A DNA stretch of 64,000 bases from Bacteroidia bacterium (GTDB lineage Bacteria > Bacteroidota > Bacteroidia > Flavobacteriales > Flavobacteriaceae): assembly GCA_030430385.1 (NCBI GenBank), contig JAUIFO010000002.1:186001-250000 (forward strand), written 5' to 3'. Position 1 is the first letter of the stretch, and each line of letters opens with the position of its first letter. Below, in pieces: positions 25,580 through 33,270 of this stretch. Below the pieces are notes generated by a model that was given only the letters and a program-made list of their open reading frames with translations, searched no databases and was not told where the DNA came from. Both the position numbers and the translations under genes were made by a program.

Positions 25580-26506
25580 ATGGGTCAATTTATTCTTATT
25601 CCAATTTTATTTTTTGGTATTATTATTCTGATATCGTCTTTCTTTATTGTAAAACAGCAAACAGCTGCAGTTGTTGAGCGTTTTGGTCGATTTCAAAGCA
25701 TCAGACAGTCAGGTCTTCAAATGAAAATTCCATTAGTGGATCGTATTGCTGGAAAACTGAGTTTAAAAATTCAACAATTAGACGTTATTATAGAAACAAA
25801 AACACTTGATGATGTGTTTGTAAGACTGAAAGTGTCTGTACAATATATGGTCGTAAAAAACAATGTATACGATGCCTTTTATAAATTAGAATATCCACAC
25901 GATCAGATCACATCTTTTGTATTTGATGTAGTTCGCGCTGAAGTTCCAAAAATGAAACTTGATGATGTGTTTGTTAAAAAAGATGACATTGCAATTGCTG
26001 TAAAACGTGACCTTCAAGAATACATGTCTGAATATGGATACGACATCATTAAAACCCTTGTCACTGATATCGATCCTGATGCGCAAGTAAAAGCTGCGAT
26101 GAACAGAATTAATGCCTCTGAGCGTGAAAAGATTGCTGCACAGTTTGAAGGTGATGCGGCTCGTATTTTAATTGTTGAAAAAGCAAAAGCTGAAGCAGAA
26201 AGTAAGCGTTTACAAGGACAAGGTATTGCTGATCAAAGACGTGAAATTGCACGCGGACTTGAAGAGTCGGTAGAAGTTTTAAATAAAGTAGGTATTAATT
26301 CGCAGGAAGCCTCAGCATTAATTGTTGTTACGCAACATTACGATACCTTACAAGCTATTGGTGGCGAAACAAATAGTAATCTTATTTTATTGCCTAATTC
26401 TCCGCAAGCAGGAAGTAATATGCTCAATGATATGGTAGCGAGTTTTACGGCTAGCAATCAAATTGGCGAGGCGATGAAGAATGCTAACAAGAAAACTGAA
26501 GAATAG
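25580..26506 (+). CDS. SPFH/Band 7 (stomatin-like) membrane protein
   Basis: This 308-residue protein has an N-terminal membrane helix (about 4-25) and the SPFH domain at about 25-190: VKQQTAAVVERFGRFQSI, then IKTLVTDIDPDAQVKAAMN. An Ala/Glu-rich coiled coil follows (EREKIAAQFEGDAARI, KAEAESKRLQGQG). These proteins oligomerise as membrane microdomain scaffolds. Homologues often pair with an NfeD protein or a protease, but none is adjacent here. A bidirectional terminator follows. Confidence 0.94.
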   Translation: MGQFILIPILFFGIIILISSFFIVKQQTAAVVERFGRFQSIRQSGLQMKIPLVDRIAGKLSLKIQQLDVIIETKTLDDVFVRLKVSVQYMVVKNNVYDAFYKLEYPHDQITSFVFDVVRAEVPKMKLDDVFVKKDDIAIAVKRDLQEYMSEYGYDIIKTLVTDIDPDAQVKAAMNRINASEREKIAAQFEGDAARILIVEKAKAEAESKRLQGQGIADQRREIARGLEESVEVLNKVGINSQEASALIVVTQHYDTLQAIGGETNSNLILLPNSPQAGSNMLNDMVASFTASNQIGEAMKNANKKTEE

Positions 26507-26525
26507 TTTTAACTATAAATAGATT

Positions 26526-26556
26526 AAAAGCCTTGGATAACTTTCAAGGCTTTTTT
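26526..26556. terminator. Bidirectional intrinsic terminator
   Basis: AAAAGCCTTG pairs perfectly with CAAGGCTTTT around a 9-base loop, with T-run on the right and A-run on the left. It serves the SPFH gene and the convergent gene ending at 26555. Confidence 0.88.
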
Positions 26557-27712
26557 ATTTAAAAGGATGTCGCTCCTCCCATTCTCTAACAGGATTGGCA
26601 TACTTCACCACAAGTCTTAAAATAGCATTTGCCATAAAATTATTGGTGTGTTTAACATAGATATGCATGTTATGAGGCTTGGCTCCTATTGAGCTTTTAA
26701 TTTCCATAGCTGTTCTAGCAAAGACCACTTCATCATAAGCTTCATTAATTCCAAATGAAGCCATATCAAACAGCATATTAAGATACATTTGGTATTGGTG
26801 TTGCAAATCGGCTTTATAACCTAGAAAATAGGTTTCAAGCTTGTTGAAGTTTCGAATCAAAGTATAAAAACCAACAAGTTCATTGTTGAGATAATATCCG
26901 AATAATTTGAAATCGTCATTTAGTTGTGATTTTAAATGATAAAAATGGTGCTTATTAAGTTTAAAGGAATTTACACCAGCATTATCTGAAACACATTCAT
27001 ACAGTGAATACAATTGCTCTGAATTAGATTCAATTTCATGTAAAGTGAGCTCTTTACGTTGAATAGCAGCACTTTTTTTGCGTGCTGTTTTATAACGTCT
27101 TCTGTATTTTTTATTGAAGCTAGCAACATAGTTTTCAACAGAGTTCCAAGAATCACTAACCTTGAAGATCATATTGGGTTGCGCAATGGCTTTATATAAG
27201 TTTTGTGCTTTGAAAAACTTATCATTATTACTAATAGGATCATCTTCAAAATAATCCTTAAAGCCTATAATACGGACTTTTTTACCAAAATCGGTTTTTA
27301 TAATTTCAGTAAGTGTCGTAATGCCTTTTGAAATGGTATCCAAAAAAGTATCTTGAGTTATAGCTTCAGCGTTATAATACAAACCATGCTGACCAGTATG
27401 CATCAAGTTTCCGACAATAAGTGCATTCCCTTTAACAATTTTAGAAATTAGGACTTTTCCACAGCGCTTAAAAAAAGTATTTGACGTACGTCTGAATACA
27501 TCATCTAAATACATTTGCACACGTTGCATAATAGCAATACCAACTAACTGTTCAGCATTATAAACCGCTAAAAAATAGCTTGAAATATTAGATGGTGAAG
27601 ACGCTTCTAAAGCCTTCAAAAAGGGTGTTTTGAGAAAAACATCATCTGTTGGTAAACGGTCCCAATCATCTGGTACTTCTGAAACGCGACTATGTATTTT
27701 AAAATGAATCAA
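26555..27712 (-). CDS. FemAB/GNAT-fold acyltransferase-like protein
   Basis: This 385-residue protein resembles the FemAB-related, peptidoglycan-biosynthesis-like GNAT group. Visible features are the tandem GNAT-fold character and a basic SFNKKYRRRYKTARKKS stretch near 195-210. LFGYYLNNELVGFYTLI follows near 270, then ETYFLGYKADLQHQYQMYLNMLFDMASFG, the usual acceptor-binding region. The family transfers acyl or amino-acyl groups. The donor and acceptor here are unknown. There is no signal peptide, so it is likely cytoplasmic. Confidence 0.75.
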   Translation of the reverse strand: MIHFKIHSRVSEVPDDWDRLPTDDVFLKTPFLKALEASSPSNISSYFLAVYNAEQLVGIAIMQRVQMYLDDVFRRTSNTFFKRCGKVLISKIVKGNALIVGNLMHTGQHGLYYNAEAITQDTFLDTISKGITTLTEIIKTDFGKKVRIIGFKDYFEDDPISNNDKFFKAQNLYKAIAQPNMIFKVSDSWNSVENYVASFNKKYRRRYKTARKKSAAIQRKELTLHEIESNSEQLYSLYECVSDNAGVNSFKLNKHHFYHLKSQLNDDFKLFGYYLNNELVGFYTLIRNFNKLETYFLGYKADLQHQYQMYLNMLFDMASFGINEAYDEVVFARTAMEIKSSIGAKPHNMHIYVKHTNNFMANAILRLVVKYANPVREWEERHPFK

Positions 27713-27717
27713 TACAG

Positions 27718-27755
27718 CAAAATAAAAGACTGAAAACCTAAGTCATCAGTCTTTA
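27718..27755 (-). terminator. Intrinsic terminator of the DUF1761 gene
   Basis: AAAGACTGA (27726-27734) pairs with TCAGTCTTT (27747-27755). On the minus strand the stem is followed by a T-rich stretch. Confidence 0.7.
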
Positions 27756-27777
27756 TAGATTTTAAATTGTTACAAGA

Positions 27778-28254
27778 TTATACCCATCCACCAATAATGG
27801 CTCCCATAACACCTAGGGTAACCACCCAGTAACCTGTGTTAATAAAAATATATTTCCAGCTCTTTCTTTCAAACAAAGCGTTGATTCCTAAAACTGGTAA
27901 AACAAAAAATACACCTGACATTGCGCCATGTAAAGCACCATGTTTAAACGATCTGTACTTGCCTTCCCATTCTGCTAAAAAGGCCTGAACCGTTTCGCCT
28001 TCAAGTTGACCTTCAGTCATTCCCATTACTCCCATTTCATGAACCACTAAAAATTGCGTCATCACTGCTAAAAGAAATGACAAAATCAATGATACAATAA
28101 AAATAACAGCCATGTTGCCGCCTTTCATTTTCTCTTCTGTCATTTCAGCTGCTCTTGCCCAAGCTGTACCAAATACTTTAGGATTATACCAAACAAAACC
28201 TAAAATAATAGGTACAATAGCAGCAACTAAAATTGCTAAAAAATTAAATTCCAT
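27778..28254 (-). CDS. DUF1761 family membrane protein
   Basis: This 158-residue integral membrane protein has four hydrophobic segments (about 5-25, 48-72, 104-125 and 138-156). The N-terminal motif LGFVWYNPKVFGTAWARA is characteristic of DUF1761. The loop between helices 2 and 3 is acidic. No function is known for the family. The gene is monocistronic and has a downstream terminator. Confidence 0.88.
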   Translation of the reverse strand: MEFNFLAILVAAIVPIILGFVWYNPKVFGTAWARAAEMTEEKMKGGNMAVIFIVSLILSFLLAVMTQFLVVHEMGVMGMTEGQLEGETVQAFLAEWEGKYRSFKHGALHGAMSGVFFVLPVLGINALFERKSWKYIFINTGYWVVTLGVMGAIIGGWV

Positions 28255-28350
28255 GATGTAAATTGATTATAGTTAGTGTTATAAATATAGTCAAAATCAA
28301 GGATGTATCTTTATTTTTAACGTTTTAGAAGCATTTTTGAATCCTAAAAA

Positions 28351-30363
28351 CTATTGAATAGCCTTAGCTTCAGCGACTAGAAGTTCATTTTGATCTTCTA
28401 ATGCTTTTGCAATAAAAGCGTCAATATCCTCATTACGCTGGAGTCCGTTTTTTAATAACACACTTAACGCTAAAACGGTTGCTATTCTAGTTCCTGTTTT
28501 TTTAACTGCAGTATTAAAAAGTGGTTGGATCTCATCATAACTCACTTCTTCTGACAACATTAAGATTTCAGCTCTAGATTTAGCTTGCTTATCTTCAGGT
28601 AGATTTGTGTACTTTTTACCAAGTTGCTTTATAACAGCTAAAGCAGATCGCTTTTGTTGTGGTTGTTGTGGCTTGTTGGGTTTGTTTTGACTGTGTTGCG
28701 CACGCGTTTGTTTTGCCCAAGAATCACGAAGTCCGACAGTTTTATTAAAAACTAATTGCTCTGAAGTTGAATCGTCATCGACATTAAAATAACCTATACG
28801 TTGAAATTGAAAACGATCTCCAATACTTGCATCAGCGAGACTTGGTTCAACAAAAGCTTGAATCTTGTTTAATGAATTCGGATTAATAAATTCCATAAAG
28901 TCTTTATCTTGATGACTATCAGGAGCTTCATCCATAAACAAACGATCGTATTCTCTAACCTCAGCTGGAATTGCATGCTCAATAGAAACCCAATGCAGCG
29001 TTCCTTTTACTTTCTTTTCTGTATCTGTTGAATAGGTACAGTGAATTTCAGAAACGGTACCATTATCGTCTTTAATAACGCTTTCAGCTTTGATGATGTA
29101 AGCGTTCTTTAATCTAACCTCTCCTCCTAACCTCAATCTAAAAAATTTAGAACCAGCCTCTTCTTTAAAATCGGCTTTTTCAATGTATAATTCTCTTGAA
29201 AAAGGCACTTTTCTGTGTCCAGCAGAAGCATCTTCAGGATTGTTTTCAGCATCTAACCACTCTACTTCTCCTTCAGGATAATTGGTAATAACAACCTTAA
29301 CAGGATCTAAAACAGCCATCACTCGCGGCGCACTTTGATTCAAATCTTCGCGAATGCAAAACTCTAAAAGCGAGACATCAATGACATTTTCACGTTTTGC
29401 AACACCAACCTTTTCAATAAAATTCCGAATCGCATTAGGTGTATAGCCGCGTCGTCTAAGTCCTGAAATTGTAGGCATTCTTGGATCGTCCCAACCAGAA
29501 ACCACTCCTTCTTGTACCAATTTGAGTAGTTTGCGTTTACTCATAATTGTGTAACTTAGGTTCAAACGCGCAAACTCTCGCTGTTTAGGAGGCATTGGAA
29601 GCGTTTTAGAAGCATATTGGTATACGTGGTCTCTAAACCAGTTGTAAAGCTCTCTATGAGGCTTAAACTCCAGTGAGCATAAAGAATGTGAAATTTGTTC
29701 AATATAATCGCTTTCACCATGTGTCCAATCGTACATTGGATAAATACACCATTCATTTCCTGTGCGATGATGGTGTTTTTTTAAAATACGATACATAATT
29801 GGATCTCGCATCAACATATTAGGATGCTGCATGTCTATTTTAGCTCTTAAGATATGTTCTCCTTCATCAAATTCGCCATCTTTCATACGTGTGAACAACT
29901 CGAGATTTTCTTCAACAGATCTGTTTCGAAATGGACTATCAACACCAGGTTGCGTTGGTGTTCCTTTTTGTTCAGCCATAGCTTCACTCGATTGTGAATC
30001 TACATAAGCTTTTCCGTCTTTAATTAATAAAACAGCCCAATCATAAAGGGTTTGAAAGTAATCAGAAGAATACAATTCATTAGCCCATTTGTAACCTAAC
30101 CATGCGACATCACGTTTAATGGCATCAACATATTCTTGTTCTTCTTTAGCTGGATTGGTATCGTCAAAACGAAGGTTAACAGGTGCGTTGTATTTTTCCC
30201 CTAAACCAAAACTAATACCAATAGCTTTAGTGTGCCCAATATGTAAATAACCATTAGGTTCTGGAGGGAAACGGAATCGTAGCTTATCTTTTGCTAATCC
30301 GTTAGCTAAATCTTCTTCTATGATATGCTCAATAAAATTAAGCGATTTTGAGTCTTCTGCCAT
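28351..30363 (-). CDS. glnS: Glutamine--tRNA ligase with C-terminal extension
   Basis: This 670-residue class I synthetase has the HIGH motif in FPPEPNGYLHIGHTKAIG (about 30-47), the KMSKS-equivalent YTIMSKRKL, and SGLRRRGYTPNAIRNF. Beta-barrel anticodon-binding domains extend to about 551. The last 119 residues form a Gln/Pro/Lys-rich linker and a helical tail (KRSALAVIKQLGKKY, then NTAVKKTGTRIATVLALSV). Database names for related proteins often say YqeY fusion, but I do not see a clear YqeY signature. It is divergent from folB; a -7 box lies at 30380-30387. Confidence 0.96.
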   Translation of the reverse strand: MAEDSKSLNFIEHIIEEDLANGLAKDKLRFRFPPEPNGYLHIGHTKAIGISFGLGEKYNAPVNLRFDDTNPAKEEQEYVDAIKRDVAWLGYKWANELYSSDYFQTLYDWAVLLIKDGKAYVDSQSSEAMAEQKGTPTQPGVDSPFRNRSVEENLELFTRMKDGEFDEGEHILRAKIDMQHPNMLMRDPIMYRILKKHHHRTGNEWCIYPMYDWTHGESDYIEQISHSLCSLEFKPHRELYNWFRDHVYQYASKTLPMPPKQREFARLNLSYTIMSKRKLLKLVQEGVVSGWDDPRMPTISGLRRRGYTPNAIRNFIEKVGVAKRENVIDVSLLEFCIREDLNQSAPRVMAVLDPVKVVITNYPEGEVEWLDAENNPEDASAGHRKVPFSRELYIEKADFKEEAGSKFFRLRLGGEVRLKNAYIIKAESVIKDDNGTVSEIHCTYSTDTEKKVKGTLHWVSIEHAIPAEVREYDRLFMDEAPDSHQDKDFMEFINPNSLNKIQAFVEPSLADASIGDRFQFQRIGYFNVDDDSTSEQLVFNKTVGLRDSWAKQTRAQHSQNKPNKPQQPQQKRSALAVIKQLGKKYTNLPEDKQAKSRAEILMLSEEVSYDEIQPLFNTAVKKTGTRIATVLALSVLLKNGLQRNEDIDAFIAKALEDQNELLVAEAKAIQ

Positions 30364-30379
30364 GTTTTTAAATAATAGG

Positions 30380-30387
30380 CAAAGTTA
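30380..30387 (-). promoter_or_regulatory. Candidate -7 box for glnS
   Basis: The minus strand reads TAACTTTG (TAnnTTTG), 16 bp before the glnS start codon. Confidence 0.5.
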
Positions 30388-30403
30388 TTAAATATTAGTA
30401 TAA

Positions 30404-30411
30404 TATATTTG
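30404..30411 (+). promoter_or_regulatory. Candidate -7 box for folB
   Basis: TATATTTG matches TAnnTTTG, 17 bp before the folB TTG start. It is divergent from the glnS box only 16 bp away. Confidence 0.55.
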
Positions 30412-30428
30412 CTTAAAAATAGAATGAT

Positions 30429-30791
30429 TTGGGTTTAATTAAGTTAGAAAATATTCGGGTTTATGCTTATCATGGTTGCTTAAAAGAAGAAACCATTATT
30501 GGTAGTGATTATCGTGTAGACCTTGATGTAAAAGGCGATTTAAAGTTATCGACACAAACCGATGATTTAAAAGATACTATCGATTATGTATTACTTAATA
30601 ACATTGTTAAAGAAGAAATGTCTCAGGCTTCAAAATTATTGGAGACGGTTGCACAACGTATTTTAAATCGTATTTTTAAAGAAGCCTTAAAAGTAGATAA
30701 AGTAACCGTTTCTATAAGTAAAATAAATCCACCAATTGGTGGAGATGTGGAAATGGTAACGATAAAAATGACCAAAAGACGAAAAAAATGA
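30429..30791 (+). CDS. folB: Dihydroneopterin aldolase
   Basis: This 120-residue folate-pathway enzyme converts 7,8-dihydroneopterin to 6-hydroxymethyl-dihydropterin and glycolaldehyde. Visible motifs are IRVYAYHGCLKEE at the N-terminus, with the YHG loop and a glutamate, TIDYVLLNNIV in the middle, and VSISKINPPIGGDV near the C-terminus with the catalytic lysine region. The only usable start in frame is TTG at 30429, because TAG precedes it at 30420-30422. An out-of-frame ATG at 30424 opens a 4-codon leader ORF across that TTG. Confidence 0.93.
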   Translation: MGLIKLENIRVYAYHGCLKEETIIGSDYRVDLDVKGDLKLSTQTDDLKDTIDYVLLNNIVKEEMSQASKLLETVAQRILNRIFKEALKVDKVTVSISKINPPIGGDVEMVTIKMTKRRKK

Positions 30792-30821
30792 GGGTTTATG
30801 GTGTAAAAAGGTATTTTTTTT

Positions 30822-30829
30822 TACATTTG
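30822..30829 (+). promoter_or_regulatory. Candidate -7 box for tRNA-Cys
   Basis: TACATTTG matches TAnnTTTG, 30 bp before the tRNA. A perfect small hairpin (TTGTTCT facing AGAACAA, 30836-30852) lies between them. Confidence 0.5.
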
Positions 30830-30859
30830 CCTTCCTTGTTCTTATAGAACAAACATAAT

Positions 30860-30930
30860 GGCGTCTTGGCCGAGTGGCTAGGCAAAGGTCTGCAAAACCT
30901 TGTACAGCGGTTCGAATCCGCTAGACGCCT
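30860..30930 (+). tRNA. tRNA-Cys (anticodon GCA)
   Basis: The 71-nt cloverleaf is readable. The acceptor stem GGCGTCT pairs with AGACGCC, and the D arm contains GGCCGAGTGGCTAGGC. The anticodon stem AAGGT/ACCTT carries loop CTGCAAA with anticodon GCA. The T arm is GCGGTTCGAATCCGC and the discriminator base is T. CCA is not encoded. It is followed by an intrinsic terminator and then by degenerate copies of its own 3' half. Confidence 0.96.
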
Positions 30931-30933
30931 CTG

Positions 30934-30964
30934 AATCCCAACTATTAAAGTTGGGATTTTTTTT
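30934..30964 (+). terminator. Intrinsic terminator of tRNA-Cys (copy 1)
   Basis: AATCCCAACT (30934-30943) pairs with AGTTGGGATT (30949-30958) around ATTAA, followed by an eight-T run. Confidence 0.9.
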
Positions 30965-31000
30965 ATTTACTAATTTTTAAGAAAAATTAATTAAATATAG

Positions 31001-31060
31001 ACACGGTTCGAATCCTTTAGATGCTTCAGAATCCCGACAAGTTTTGTCGGGATTTTTTTT
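31001..31060 (+). repeat. Degenerate copy of the tRNA-Cys 3' end plus terminator (copy 2)
   Basis: CGGTTCGAATCC at 31004-31015 repeats the tRNA T arm and is followed by TTTAGATGCTTC, a decayed acceptor 3' strand. A terminator follows, AATCCCGACA (31030-31039) with TGTCGGGATT (31045-31054) and a T-run. Relative to copy 1 the two stem changes are compensated on the opposite strand. The 5' half of the tRNA is absent, so this is not a tRNA gene. Confidence 0.75.
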
Positions 31061-31083
31061 AATTTTTAGAAAAGATTAAATAT

Positions 31084-31127
31084 AAACGCGGTTCGAACCT
31101 TCTAGAGATCTTAAAGTATTGATCTCT
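31084..31127 (+). repeat. Second degenerate copy of the tRNA-Cys 3' end (copy 3)
   Basis: ACGCGGTTCGAACC begins at 31086 and repeats the T arm. It is followed by TCTAG and a different hairpin, AGAGATC (31104-31110) with GATCTCT (31121-31127). The GGTTCGAA copies start at 30909, 31005 and 31090, spaced 96 and 85 bp apart. Each pair of copies is separated by a similar AATTTTTA-type AT-rich spacer, which points to tandem duplication. Confidence 0.65.
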
Positions 31128-31468
31128 TAATTAAACCAAACCGCATAACGTTGGCGTCTCAACTCTAAAGCTAAGGTTGCTTCCATTTTTAATGCTTCTG
31201 CTCTTGTTTTGAGTGGTGGAATATGGTTGTACAAACTAGGCCTTAAATACGAACCATATTTTTCAACAATATTGGACGAGAGCTTATACCCTTTTATATT
31301 ACGATAGCCTGTTTTGTGTTGCTGAAAACGCTCTTTCGGTGTTTTGCTAGTCATGCCAACGTAAAGGCATTCTAAAACACCATTAAACTGAGGGTTGGCT
31401 TCTCTAAACTTTCTGTTTTCAGAAAAGACACGTTTTGATAATTCAACAACATAAATACGATAAGGCAT
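31127..31468 (-). CDS. GIY-YIG nuclease-like protein
   Basis: This 113-residue protein starts at MPYRIYVVEL; a longer frame upstream overlaps the LysE gene and is rejected. The GIY and YIG equivalents are YRIYVVEL and CLYVGMTSKTP, separated by a loop longer than usual. Next comes the arginine helix (ERFQQHKTGY), and KMEATLALELRR may supply the metal-binding glutamate. Small stand-alone GIY-YIG proteins are often of unknown role. It sits 10 bp after the LysE gene, so it is probably in its operon. Confidence 0.75.
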   Translation of the reverse strand: MPYRIYVVELSKRVFSENRKFREANPQFNGVLECLYVGMTSKTPKERFQQHKTGYRNIKGYKLSSNIVEKYGSYLRPSLYNHIPPLKTRAEALKMEATLALELRRQRYAVWFN

Positions 31469-31478
31469 CAGTACTGTG

Positions 31479-32153
31479 TTACAAGCGGTTTTCGATTTGT
31501 TCTTGAATTTTATCTTTTCCTTCAGGAAATAAACCTTGTACCAAGAGCAACACTCCAAAACCTAAAATGACTAAAGCAATCACTTTTTTGGTTTTGTATA
31601 TGAGTCGTGGAGTTAATTTGCTTTTTAAACGTTTGGCAATAGCAATTTTAACAAGGTCTGTTAGTAAATACACCACTAACATTGTGATTATAAATATGGT
31701 AACTCCATTTTCAGACGTCGTAATTGAGCTTCCTATCACAATAAAACCCAACCAACCGAGAAGCACACCAATATTGATAAAATTAAGTAGAAAGCCTTTA
31801 ACGAATAACTTTCCGAAGGCATTTTTAGGCATGTCTACTTTGTGATATTCTCTAACAATAGATCGGAAAGATTTTGAGGTTTTGATAAATGAAATAATAC
31901 CATAAACCACCAGTAAAGCACCACCAAAAATCAAAAAATTGGGATCGTCTTTGATCTTATCAATAAGCTTATTTGTACTATAAAACGCGACTAAAATAAA
32001 GATGATATCAGCAAAAATAACCCCTAGGTCAAATATTAAAGCGCTTTTAAACCCTTTTGTAGCACTCGTTTCCAGCAATACAAAAAATACTGGTCCGATA
32101 GTAAACGCCAAAATAATTCCGAAAGGAATAGCTGCTAAAATATCATCAAACAT
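31479..32153 (-). CDS. LysE family transporter
   Basis: This 224-residue inner-membrane protein has about six hydrophobic helices and the LysE/RhtB N-terminal pattern PFGIILAFTIGPVFFVLLETSATKGFKSALIFDLGVIFADIIFI. This family exports amino acids or related small molecules. The substrate is not predictable. A -7 box (32173-32180) lies just upstream. The GIY-YIG gene follows closely. Confidence 0.9.
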   Translation of the reverse strand: MFDDILAAIPFGIILAFTIGPVFFVLLETSATKGFKSALIFDLGVIFADIIFILVAFYSTNKLIDKIKDDPNFLIFGGALLVVYGIISFIKTSKSFRSIVREYHKVDMPKNAFGKLFVKGFLLNFINIGVLLGWLGFIVIGSSITTSENGVTIFIITMLVVYLLTDLVKIAIAKRLKSKLTPRLIYKTKKVIALVILGFGVLLLVQGLFPEGKDKIQEQIENRL

Positions 32154-32172
32154 AAACGTGTTGGCTTTCTTA

Positions 32173-32180
32173 CAAAACTA
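32173..32180 (-). promoter_or_regulatory. Candidate -7 box for the LysE gene
   Basis: The minus strand reads TAGTTTTG (TAnnTTTG), 19 bp before the start codon. Confidence 0.45.
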
Positions 32181-32218
32181 ATAAAAAAGACACGTATTCA
32201 CTAGGTTTGAAAGTGGTT

Positions 32219-32893
32219 TTAATTCATGCGTTTGATACGTCCACCTAAAGAGGTTTTTTCATTTACCGTTTGAGGATTCCCATAAATAAAGACATCGCCT
32301 CCAGCCAGTACCTTAGCATCAACAACACGAGACGCATGTACATCGGCTTCACCAGCAGCTTTAATATTCACAGAAGTATTTTGGGTTTCAAACGATTGTC
32401 CTTCATAAATTCCGCCTGTATTTAAAGTGATGTCTTGCGATATCGCTTTTCCTTTAGTTTCAACGATGCCTCCTGTTACAGCACGAATACTTACCTTACT
32501 AACATCTAAACCAATCTTAAGTCGCGCTCCTTCTTGAGCTCTAAGTTCTATGTAGTCTTGAGTAATGAGTTCATTTGAAGTAATAAAAGCACCTTCATTA
32601 CCATCAATAATCTTAAGATCAGTATAATAAACAGACACAAAAGTGCGGTCGCCATTAAAGATCTTGTCAAACTTCATTCTAATTTTAAGTTTGCCATCTT
32701 TATTAACTATTTCAACATCTTCTACATCATCTCCAGTAATAGTTACACGATTTGAACTGGACTTGATCAAATTCACTTCAATCAAATCAAAGACTTTGAT
32801 CTCAGTAAAATCTCCAACATTTTTATCTAAAGGGTTTTGCGCATTAAACAGTGTTGTTGTTAATAACAGCGCAGCAATAATAAAAGTTCTCAT
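32219..32893 (-). CDS. GIN-domain (DUF2807) secreted protein
   Basis: This 224-residue protein has a signal peptide at 1-18 (MRTFIIAALLLTTTLFNAQ). A repetitive beta-helix-like head-GIN domain follows: DFTEIKVFDLIEVNLIKSS, TITGDDVEDVEIVNKDGKL, then regular short strands such as ASRVVDAKVLAGGDVFIYG. DUF2807 proteins are common and secreted in Bacteroidota, with an adhesive or structural role proposed but not established. The gene lies 68 bp after YbjQ in the same direction. Confidence 0.88.
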   Translation of the reverse strand: MRTFIIAALLLTTTLFNAQNPLDKNVGDFTEIKVFDLIEVNLIKSSSNRVTITGDDVEDVEIVNKDGKLKIRMKFDKIFNGDRTFVSVYYTDLKIIDGNEGAFITSNELITQDYIELRAQEGARLKIGLDVSKVSIRAVTGGIVETKGKAISQDITLNTGGIYEGQSFETQNTSVNIKAAGEADVHASRVVDAKVLAGGDVFIYGNPQTVNEKTSLGGRIKRMN

Positions 32894-32961
32894 ATCTAAA
32901 ATTATAATGGTTTCACTACTAAAGAGTATGTAAAATCTAAAGTGTTACAGTTTTTATGCTA

Positions 32962-33258
32962 TTAAGCAACATGAACTGCTGTTCCTGTAACCGAAACCAT
33001 CGTATAATTACTAGTCGTTAATTCGATATCAATTTTGATGCCTACAACAGCGTTAGCGTCGAGTTTCTTGGCATTATCTCGTAACCTTTGAAAAGCTACT
33101 TCTTTGGTTTTATCGATACTTTCCTGAACAGACTTGTAGTATTTTGCCATACTAAAACCCATGGTTATTTTACCTTCAAATATGGCAACTCCAGTTACAA
33201 TCCCTTTGTAATCTGAAATTTTGAATCCTTCTATGGAATTTGTTGTAGTTAAAATCAT
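32962..33258 (-). CDS. YbjQ family (DUF74) protein
   Basis: This 98-residue protein fits the YbjQ/UPF0145 family, small proteins annotated as possibly heavy-metal-binding. Visible conserved parts are the N-terminal TTTNSIEGFKISDYKGIVTG, RLRDNAKKLDANAVVGIKID in the middle, and a C-terminal MVSVTGTAVHV. There is no signal peptide, so it is cytoplasmic. It follows rnr by 12 bp and is probably co-transcribed. Confidence 0.9.
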   Translation of the reverse strand: MILTTTNSIEGFKISDYKGIVTGVAIFEGKITMGFSMAKYYKSVQESIDKTKEVAFQRLRDNAKKLDANAVVGIKIDIELTTSNYTMVSVTGTAVHVA

Positions 33259-33270
33259 ATTTGTGATGTT

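Noticed and set aside
28351..30363. Calling the gene a GlnRS/YqeY fusion
   Set aside because: The C-terminal tail shows no YqeY motif that I can identify by eye, so I described it only as an extension.
30860..31127. The tandem tRNA-Cys tails as att sites of a resident integrative element
   Set aside because: There is no integrase and no foreign gene between the copies (96 and 85 bp apart), so no element is present now.
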